DNA from: Symbiodinium kawagutii
Lineage: Eukaryota > Sar > Dinophyceae > Suessiales > Symbiodiniaceae
DNA: 64,000 nt
Direction: 5' to 3'
NCBI GenBank assembly: GCA_009767595.1
Contig: VSDK01022082.1
Location: 62,001 to 126,000, forward strand
The notes below the pieces were generated by a model. The model had not been told where the DNA came from, did not search any database, and saw nothing but the letters and a program-made list of their open reading frames with translations. The position numbers were made by a program, and so were the translations under genes. Shown here one piece after another: positions 56,940 to 64,000 of the stretch. The stretch's first letter is position 1, and each line of letters starts with the position of its first letter.

Positions 56940-57095
56940 GCTGGCACCGCTCCCCGGCAACGGCTCCGCAACGGCCCTTTCAAAGGCGGCCCGCACGTGC
57001 GGGCTCCCCCGTGGCTGCCGGCCTCCCAAGCGCCCCGCGCCTCCTTCAGTTCTTCGAAGAAGTTCAAGGCTTGAAGCCAAAATCCGCCCTGACCA
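56940..57095 (-). CDS. PPR exon (second-helix half motif)
   Basis: After acceptor TTCGACAG the minus strand reads GQGGFWLQALNFFEELKEAR: W-x-x-A-L-x-x-F-E-E-L is the second PPR helix. Phase 2 in fits upstream exon 58726-58661, which ends in a GC donor (TGTGG|GCAAGC), and gives S-C-G-G-Q-G-G-F-W across the join (one residue longer than consensus). GC-rich open sequence continues to 56940; in a second frame it reads HVRAAFERAVAEPLPGSGAS, so a second exon or a later frame may follow. The 3' limit is therefore uncertain. Confidence 0.6.
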
Positions 57096-57189
57096 CTGTC
57101 GAAGGGCACCACGCCTCGTGGCTGGACGGGTGATAGGACTGGTGGTTTATAGTCTTATACCCGTTCGAAACGGTTAAAACCGCGAGATT

Positions 57190-57310
57190 TTTGATGGTTG
57201 ACTGTGGTTAATAGTGATTTAGTAGGGTTTTGCAGGGGTTATAAGTCCACTCATAGTGGCAAATTAATCACCAACAAACTTGTGGTAAAATCAACAACTA
57301 TGTCGCTAGG
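57190..57310. mobile_element. Family D segment
   Basis: GTAGGGTTTTGCAGGGGTTA, TAGTGGCAAATTAATCACCA then ACAAACTTGTGGTAAAATCA. Matches the D words near 41.1 kb. No A element is attached here. Confidence 0.5.
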
Positions 57311-57444
57311 GGGCTGACATTTGCCCGGAATCAACGCTATTCCATGTGGGAATGAATTTTTGTGCGCGAAAGATATCTAATAATTTTGGTAGTCATTGAT
57401 TTTTGATTCAGATTTACCTGCGTGTGCGCGCATTTTTTGATTCT

Positions 57445-57700
57445 TCAAAGTGGTGCCGAAAGTGTTGTTGAGCGGCCTTTTCCCGCAGTTTCAATGAAGG
57501 CTCGCAGACTGAGATAATGGGATGCCATGGGCAAGTTGTGTGACAAGCGGAAGTTGCGCCCAGCTAGATGTGGGCTGAAAGCATTGAAAGCATTTCGGGA
57601 AGCATGCTCCGGCGGCCGCATTAAGTTATCCCCCAGCATGACATATGATCCTGCCAATCATCCATGGCGACAAAGGGCGCAGCCGAGCGGCCTGGAGGGT
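57445..57700. CDS. Candidate coding fragment, strand unclear
   Basis: Open in both directions. Minus: MLGDNLMRPPEHASRNAFNA then FSPHLAGRNFRLSHNLPMAS. Plus: GKLCDKRKLRPARCGLKALK then AFREACSGGRIKLSPS. Both look protein-like and neither is recognised. GC content is raised and it ends sharply at 57710, where (ATTTATTCATTTATTTTA) AT-rich sequence begins. Confidence 0.3.
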
Positions 57701-58660
57701 ACTATACACATACAGCTGTATTTATTCATTTATTTTAACATTTATGGCAATAGGACTGGTGATTTGATAGTTGCTGATAATTAAATTGCGCATATAGATC
57801 TAAAAATACACTATACACCACTATACACCGAACATCTGTACATTGAGACCATGTTGCACAGACCGCCACCCCAAAATAGTGTCTGTTACTGAGATTTAGG
57901 GTCCGAAATCCAAAAAGACAACGGTCGCATACGGAAAGGCAACCATAGCGTGCCTGCTATCTGCCCAAGAAATATATCCTACAATCACGTGAAGCAGGTC
58001 TCATGATATGCTAGAGAATTCTGCTGGGCACACCCCACCACTTCTTGGTCATTCAAAATCATACCAATGCACCCACCAACAAGCGGCCCATCCAACCGAC
58101 CAATTGAATTCCTCACCAACCGCCCCATCTGATCTGGAAAATGTGCCCATCTTCGTCCATTCAACCAATCAAAATCCAGCCAACCTCAAACAATCACCAA
58201 TCAAACCAGCCTCGCAATTGGCATTTTTTCACCCACCTGACCGAACAAAACTTTGATTATTGGTTGCCAAACATGGCTGCTGCCACTGCAAGCCATAAAC
58301 ACCATGAATTCAAACAAACAACGAACATTGCTGCTAAATCATATCCAACTATCATTGTTGGTTGCGTACGCTTCTTGTTGGTTGCATTCCGAGTTGTGGA
58401 GCGACATTCTTTATATATTTGTGAATGATCAAAAAAAGGTTGCTATCAACCAGCCAACATTGGGTTTATCATCCCTAGTGATGATGTCCATGATATTCAG
58501 AATATTTCTCGATGTGGCTATCATGAAAGAACAACCAACCAACCAACCAACCAACTCATTGATGATGAATTTGAAACCAATTAACCAACTCACCCACCCA
58601 CCAACCAACCAATCACCCAACCTTCCCCAATCCCTTGTTGTTTCTCCCCACTGAGCTTGC

Positions 58661-58726
58661 CCACACGAGTTGATGGCTGCTGCGACGACCTCGTTGTTCG
58701 GTCGAAGCGCAGCGCCTGGCACGGTG
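58661..58726 (-). CDS. PPR exon
   Basis: After acceptor GTGGGCAG the minus strand reads TVPGAALRPNNEVVAAAINS then CG and stops at a GC donor with good consensus (TGTGG|GCAAGC). It supplies the loop G-x-x-L-R-P-N and the next first helix (V-x-A-A-I-N-S-C) of PPR motifs. Length 66 nt; phase 2 in and phase 2 out. It accepts the upstream exon 60398-60354 in phase and passes on in phase to the exon starting at 57095. Overlapping frames across 58429-58840 are shadows. Confidence 0.65.
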
Positions 58727-58839
58727 CTGCCCACAACGACCATAGTGAACCACCGGCCACTGCCTGGTGAAGCATGTTGAACCACCAGTAATAGTGGCTG
58801 ATTGTAGGCTATAGCAACCAACAAAAGTAGGGAATATCA

Positions 58840-59870
58840 TGGTTAATGATGGTCAAACTAACCTGATTAAGCTCCAAATCACCAGTTTTCAAAGGCGTAA
58901 CCAGGTATAAATGGTGGATTTTCTAATTCTAGGTTGATTTACTAGAGTGTAAACATCCCGTTGAACATTCATGGTCGACCATGGTTGGTGATTACTGTAT
59001 CCTTAACCATCCATCAGCCAGTTTTAATTATGATGAATCATTCGGCTATTCTATATAACAATTGATTATAGGCTAATTTCCGGTTAACATCTAAGATCTA
59101 TGAGGAACAATGGTTAATGGCTGACGGGATGTTTACTTCACCATGGTTGATGATATGAAAAATGACCATCAAGCAAGATTCATTAACCATGGATGAAAAG
59201 TAATAATGGTTAAGTAAGCCAAATCATTAACCATTTTTACTTGTCATGAACCATTGCGCCCTCAGGCTATACTATTTGATTAAAGGCTAATTAAGCACTG
59301 ATGATAATCATCATCAGTAAGAAACATGGACCATCATCAACCATTGTTAAGCGTGGATGTCCAACCACCATAAACCACAACTATACGGGATCGCTGTTTT
59401 ATGTTGGCAGTGAACAATTTGCTCACGGAAGAATGATTTACAATGGTTGACGGCGACCAGTGCTGAACATGTGACTAGCAAAACATAGATATGTGGACAG
59501 AATCTGAACCTGTGCCAGCCAAATGTAACAGTGGTTGCAAATATTGTTGGAATGAACCCTTAGCTATCACCAAAATCGCTGTTTTACCGGAAAAATGATG
59601 GTTCATGTTGGCAGCTAGACATGGTCAGTACTGGTCGTGGAGAGTGATGCGGATACATACATATTCTATGTAATTATACGAAAAAATATTATGTAGATAT
59701 GGTAGTCATAAACACGGATTGTTACTTGCGTATATAGATACAATACAAACAATTCATGCGTGTATATGCAAATTTCATTCTGCAAGAACTGGTCTTATTC
59801 CAATATTTTCAGCATCAAATACAGGATGGCTGACACATAAACTTATCTCATCTTCATAGATGAATCCAGT
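58840..59870. other. Intron-like stretch
   Basis: AT-rich, mixed ATGGTTAATG and AACCATC words in both strand senses. No coding or element structure recognised. Confidence 0.45.
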
Positions 59871-60044
59871 ACGCAACCAACATGTGTCAATTATATGACC
59901 AATATGATCGAACATGTGACCGAACAATACTTATTACTACAGTACGTGTAGCCGAAAAAAAAGGACATATTATTTCTGAAGCACCCATGTTTTTAATCAT
60001 GGAATACTTCAACAGCAGAAATCACGAGCCACATCTAGCCAGTG

Positions 60045-60300
60045 AGCGTTTCTCACAAAATAGTAGTTGTTTAACCACAAGTTTGTTGGTGATTCTCCCC
60101 AGTTGTTGCCCATGATTAGTCGAGCTATAACCCCTATAAACCACCAGTCGTATAAGCCCTATAACCAGTCCATACCAGTCCATACCAGTCCTATTATCAG
60201 TGGCTCAATCCTGTTCAAACTCCTATTAGTAGTGGTTATAAGCCCTATAACCCACCCCTACTCCTGTTTCAACCAACCTTATCAGCAGAAATCACCAGGC
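60045..60300. mobile_element. Family D segment with A remnant
   Basis: TTTCTCACAAAATAGTAG (A-like left end) then GTTGTTTAACCACAAGTTTG, TTGGTGATTCTCCCCAGTTG and GCTATAACCCCTATAAACCA, followed by repeated ATACCAGTCCATACCAGTCC and CCTATAACCCACCCC words. It ends about 55 bp from the donor end of the PPR exon at 60354. Confidence 0.5.
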
Positions 60301-60353
60301 ACCACCAGCGCTACGCTGCGCCCGTAGAGGCCCCCAACACTACGCGGCCTTGC

Positions 60354-60398
60354 ATCTCCCGCGTCAGCTGGATAGCCATCTGCCACTGGCGTCCCAAG
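60354..60398 (-). CDS. PPR exon (second-helix half motif)
   Basis: After acceptor CTTGTAG the minus strand reads LGRQWQMAIQLTRE and stops at a GC donor with good consensus (GAGAT|GCAAGG). G-R-Q-W-Q-x-A-I-x-L is a textbook turn plus second helix of a dinoflagellate PPR motif. Length 45 nt; phase 2 in and phase 2 out. It joins in phase with 58726-58661 (about two residues longer than consensus from W to C). The first-helix half should lie in an exon to the right, not identified. Confidence 0.65.
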
Positions 60399-60459
60399 CT
60401 ACAAGCTTGTAAGGCAGGGCCTCAGAAGGCGAAGCGCTGGGGGTAGAAGTTGCTGCTGG

Positions 60460-60720
60460 AAGGATGGGGTTTTTGGCAGGTGAAGTCATGGTTGTTCGAT
60501 GGTTGAATGATGATGGAAGGATGGTGAAATGATGGTTATTTGATGGTTGAACATTGAATGATGCTCATCCGGTAGAGACGTGGTTAGATTGAGATCATGA
60601 TTTCCAGAAATGATTTGGTCGTCTGGGCAAATACATGGGTGGACTTCGATGATGATGGTTGGATGAAGGTTGGATGACGGCTCAGTGAGAATAGCTACTG
60701 GCTAGCAGTCAACTTCAGGA
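60460..60720. repeat. Degenerate GATGGTTGAATGATG array
   Basis: Near-tandem 'gatggttgaatgatgatgg' and 'gatggttatttgatggttg' units with the G-rich word on the plus strand. Non-coding. Confidence 0.6.
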
Positions 60721-61689
60721 TATAATTAGGTTTTAATGGTCAAATGGACCATCCAAACTCCAGACCCATCCATTCTCGTAGCAGTCACTGCAACCATTCA
60801 CCAACATCCTTAACCATCAATTAGCCATCGTTGATCATCAAGCACTAACAACCTGTCGCGTCCAAATCATTCTCGGGATGTGAACTTGAAAGGAGGCCTG
60901 AACTGACAGCGACACGAGTCACGCGAGTAGCCTCCGGTTCTTTACGAAGTGGGATGCAATATGGGCCTGCTTACAGAAGCGATTGCTGTTGGTTTCACAC
61001 CAATGTAGGTAGGGTGATTTCAACGAGTTATAGGAGGCTGCATTTATCCAACTGGAAAAATAAGCTGGTGCCTACAACAGCTCGCCACTTGCTCGGGCAC
61101 CACTCAACCTCAACCCTTCCCTCGACGCCCTCTCCTTCGGAACGATTTTTTTCTTCACAGTGACAGCGAGAAGGGCATGTGATCCAGGCCCAGTAACTTG
61201 TCATAGCAAGTCAAGTTGCCCTGCACACGTTTCAATGCGTCTTGCACTGGACCTCACTGCTTGCGGTGATGTTCCAAGAAGAGCATGATGCCAGGGCACA
61301 ATCAATGGCAGAAAACCGTGGTCCGATGATACACAAGTGTTGCCAACCGTCAATGACAAGATGCTGTAACGGAAAGGATGATAGATCTTGCATTGATCGT
61401 CATAAACCGTCACTAATCATTAAGCTATCATTACGGCAAGACTTCATGGTTTGCCCGGATGCACAAGACCTGCCCAGAAGTTAGTCTTGTCAACTGTTCA
61501 AAACCTATAAAGTCCTTAAGTTCTACAAAGTGGTTAAGAAGCCGTTTAACCAACATGATATAGTCCTTGACCTAGCAGTTGCCCTGGTGAAGCTAAGTTA
61601 GAAAAATGGGAGCCCGGTCCTGTGTATTTTTTTCTGCACTTGACCATCGTTCATCATTACATTAAGACTTTCCACTAACAATAATATGG

Positions 61690-62054
61690 TACATCATTGC
61701 TAAGCATCGTAATAAACCAGTCTAAACCAACCATATCTTTGGGGGTCCCCAAAGTGGCTTGAGAAACCTTCATATGTTTGACCACAATTGTTGGTGACTA
61801 TCCTCTATCATGAACCATCATTAGTGGGTATTACCCCCATAAAACCCTCGTTAATCACACTTAACCATGGTCAACCATCAACAAAAATCCATCGTTATAA
61901 CCCCTCTGAATGATTATAACCCCTACTGTATAAACCACCATAGTATGGTGGTTTCTCAAAATAGGGGTACCTCTCAATCATCCATAGATAATCATTTATA
62001 GTAATAAACCAACCGTTTTTCGAGGGTTCCCTATGGCTTGAGAAACCATCATTA
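61690..62054. mobile_element. A-D-A composite
   Basis: A degraded A element ends at 61775 (CTTTGGGGGTCCCCAAAGTG then GCTTGAGAAACC), then D (GTTTGACCACAATTGTTGGT ... ATTACCCCCATAAAACCCTC, with a partial second D to 61935), then a good A copy at 61943-62054 (GTATGGTGGTTTCTCAAAAT ... GGCTTGAGAAACCATCATTA). It ends 12 bp before the donor of exon 62206-62066. Confidence 0.65.
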
Positions 62055-62065
62055 TATGTCCTTGC

Positions 62066-62206
62066 CGATTCTCCCAGCTTCACCGCCAAGCAACCCCGTC
62101 GCCAATCATCCGCCAGGCTTTCATCCACGTAACGAATGATGTTGGGCACCTGCCACATCTCGTTGTAGCACAGAACTTCGTCCACCCGGGAGAGACCCAA
62201 GGTGTC
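62066..62206 (-). CDS. Exon of unknown protein
   Basis: After acceptor CGGCCAG the minus strand is open for exactly 47 codons: DTLGLSRVDEVLCYNEMWQV, PNIIRYVDESLADDWRRGCL, AVKLGES. It ends at a GC donor (AATCG|GCAAGG). Both ends are phase 0, and GC content drops at both borders. Composition is strongly protein-like. No domain recognised and no PPR pattern; it may be an N-terminal exon of the PPR gene or a separate gene on the same strand. The other minus frame through this island (62121-62369) is a shadow. Confidence 0.55.
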
Positions 62207-62611
62207 CTGGCCGGGCAAAGCTACTGGGAGGTGCCAGCGCTACGGATTCACCAATGGTGGTGCTAACAACCACCCCGTCATGAAAAACATGCGCAAGATT
62301 GCGCAAGTCAACCAAACCATACCTATCCATATCTGCAATACATTGGGGAAAAAACAAACTGAAACACAATACGAAACCACCAACTACAGTACAACATAAA
62401 ATATGGAGAGTTACAGGTGGATGTGGCAGGATCTTTCATGAACGGAGGGCTCATGGTGCGCAATGTTGGATTGGCGATGTTGAAGAAAATGGTTACACGT
62501 GCTGGTGATGTGAGATTCCAAAACCACTGTGACAATTTGTAAAGGGAAAGCAGAACAGCTGTGTTATTTTGCGCGGTGTGGTTTATCCCCAGTAGAAAGG
62601 TGCTTTATACA

Positions 62612-62720
62612 TATGGTGGTTTCTCAAAATAGGGAGCCCCAAAAATGGTTGGTTCATTACTATAAATGACTATTTAGGGATGATTGACGGGTACCCCTAT
62701 TCTGAGAAACCACCATATTT
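62612..62720. mobile_element. Family A TIR element, intact ends
   Basis: ACATATGGTGGTTTCTCAAA at the left, CTATTCTGAGAAACCACCAT then ATT at the right; core in the reversed order (AAAATGGTTGGTTCATTACT). About 107 bp. Confidence 0.85.
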
Positions 62721-62765
62721 ACCATACAGCTCTCACAACCATAGTTCTACCATGATTACACCACT

Positions 62766-62832
62766 TCTGGTAGCTCCTCCCCCTTGAAAGAGGATGGATA
62801 CCCCTGGCGCAGCGAATTTCGCTCCCTCCCAA
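62766..62832. repeat. Family E short repeat
   Basis: CTGGTAGCTCCTCCCCCTTG, GGATACCCCTGG and TTTCGCTCCCTCCC match, with gaps, the segment at 2796-2872 in order and spacing. Function unknown; no terminal inverted repeats. Confidence 0.55.
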
Positions 62833-63322
62833 TCAGCAACCGTAGTTATGAGCTCCTAATACATCAGACCCTATCCCCTATAGACCCCATAGAATCATAT
62901 CATGACTCAGCTACGTCTGATTTGCACCAATCCCTGAGAAATTTCTCGTCCAGCATTCCCATTCTAGATTGGGCTTACAACTTGGATTTAACCAGAGTAA
63001 ATTACCTATAAGATAGGTGAACTACCCCTGTAAGCATGTTTGGTGACCAGTCACCAAGTGGGACTGCACATCAAGGCAGAGGCCAAGACCTGTTTTCGAG
63101 GCAAACCACGATTACCCCGAAGTCACTAGACTTTGATCATCCCAAATCAGCCCAGTAATCTGTTGGAAGCTCCGATCGTTGGACCCGTCATCACTGGTCG
63201 TATAGCAATTGTTCATTGCATCTCATCGCTACAATCATCAACTACCCTCAATGCTCAACCGTGGAACTGGATGATCACCATATCAAAAAACCCTGGGTTT
63301 CATATGGTTTCATCAGCTATCA

Positions 63323-63645
63323 GTGGGTCTCCGTCAGATTCTCGCGTCGTATCATGACCGTGTTGGAGAATCCCGCATTCTTGGCAGCGATCACAACGTC
63401 TCAATGAAAAAACACGTCCTGCAAGTCGCCGCGGAGGAAGAAGGCATTCACCTGGCCCCGATGGCAACTCTCCACCAACTTAATCTGAAGGTTAGGGTTT
63501 TTTTTCAGGTGATGTGTTTGTTGATTTTCGCAGACCCAGTCAAGTTGTGGCAACTTCCCGGGATGAAGAAGTCTCTTAACTCTGCTGATTCTGTGAAAAC
63601 AGGATGCGCAAGCCACTGGTTCACCCATCTCTCAGCTTCGGTGAG
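63323..63645 (+). CDS. Candidate plus-strand exon(s), product unknown
   Basis: A plus frame is open from 63323 to 63694. The part 63511-63640 begins after a textbook acceptor (GGGTTTTTTTTCAG) and ends at a GT donor (GCTTCG|GTGAGT); it reads VMCLLIFADPVKLWQLPGMK then KSLNSADSVKTGCASHWFTH and LSAS. The preceding part (KKHVLQVAAEEEGIHLAPMA) ends at AAG|GTTAGG only 18 bp earlier. No family recognised. A minus frame (VESCHRGQVNAFFLRGDLQD) is an alternative. This would be the only plus-strand host-gene candidate in the window. Confidence 0.35.
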
Positions 63646-64000
63646 TTGTCAACCATGGCTATGGGAGTCATGGCGGATCTCCCCATTGCGGTAGGGCTGG
63701 ATGCCCTTGGAAGGACCTTGGCATCCTGCAACCGTTGGTGACCATGCTTAGATTCACTCATCTGATTGGCGGTTGATTTCACCCAACCACCAGTTCTTGA
63801 CCAATTCGGAACCGATAACAACAGTTATTCCTAGTCATTACGAATAATTAGGTGAACATTTCAATTGATCGTTCATCATGTGAACACATTGCCCCAACAA
63901 CTTGATTCAGCATTTTTAACCAAGCCCATGATGAACCGTACTAATTCACCAACGCCATAGCCATGAATCATTGATCAATGTCAACCAGGCATAATTGGTC

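Noticed and set aside
58429..58824. 131-codon minus frame across a PPR exon
   Set aside because: Only about 22 codons (58726-58661) fit a PPR motif; the rest translates CAACCAACC-type repeats (GWLVGGWVSWLIG).
1..64000. tRNA, rRNA, spliced-leader or 5S genes
   Set aside because: No cloverleaf-like segments with the usual T-arm box or recognisable rRNA sequence were noticed on reading; the spliced-leader sequence was not found. A covariance-model scan would settle this.
1..64000. Bacterial-style operons or promoters
   Set aside because: No long uninterrupted genes, no ribosome-binding-site pattern, and the coding islands have intron-type borders.

Overview
The window looks like intron-rich nuclear DNA from a eukaryote, most likely a dinoflagellate (a Symbiodiniaceae/Suessiales-type genome is my best guess; inferred, not proven). 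The evidence is a sea of AT-rich, repeat-laden sequence with very short GC-rich islands every 1-4 kb. Most islands read as small coding exons on the minus strand. Intron donors are a mix of GC and GT, as known in dinoflagellates. There are also degraded fragments of copia-type, LINE-type and transposase genes of the sort common in such genomes. I found no rRNA, tRNA, CRISPR array, prokaryote-style operon or uninterrupted long gene. I did not see the dinoflagellate spliced-leader sequence.

Main result: at least eleven islands between about 9.9 kb and 60.4 kb encode half or whole pentatricopeptide-repeat (PPR) motifs, all on the minus strand. They are at 60398-60354, 58726-58661, 57095-~56990, 55377-55334, 51981-~51870, 50742-50670, 46374-46302, 42816-42746, 36360-36299, 33855-~33760, 22330-22280, 18120-18076 and 9950-~9800, with weaker ones at 37181-37161, 32108-32041, 20839-20803, 19880-19840 and 15370-15324. 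Several neighbours join in phase across kilobase introns; 36360-36299 plus 33855-~33760 gives exactly the canonical 35-residue PPR period. The simplest reading is one or a few very long PPR genes, with exons of 21-150 nt and introns of 1-9 kb, transcribed right to left through most of the window. A non-PPR coding exon (62206-62066) lies upstream of the PPR exons.

The introns are built from short terminal-inverted-repeat elements, here called A (ends GGTGGTTTCTCAAAATAGGGG), B (ends ATATGGCTATGGGTCAA), C (ends GGTTGGTGGTTTCAACC) and D (contains GTTGGTGATTCTCCCC). These occur singly, in tandem and as D-A composites. They sit in a background of degenerate AACCAT/ATGGTT words. B elements often lie within about 20-110 bp of exon edges, and one B fragment appears to supply a splice donor. 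Other intron contents are a 1.2-1.5 kb directly repeated pair (10.6-14.5 kb), trinucleotide microsatellites, a CAG-rich minisatellite (37.3-37.7 kb), and broken transposon genes: LINE RT at 31.3-31.9 kb, copia RT at 41.5-42.0 kb and 54.7-55.0 kb, KDZ-like transposase at 44.5-44.9 kb, an HGKG-type transposase at 48.6-49.1 kb and a tyrosine-recombinase-element N-terminal region at 53.2-53.75 kb. An ankyrin-like segment lies at 15.9-16.4 kb.

All identifications are by eye from motif patterns. Exon boundaries are chosen from splice-site and phase logic and need transcript support.
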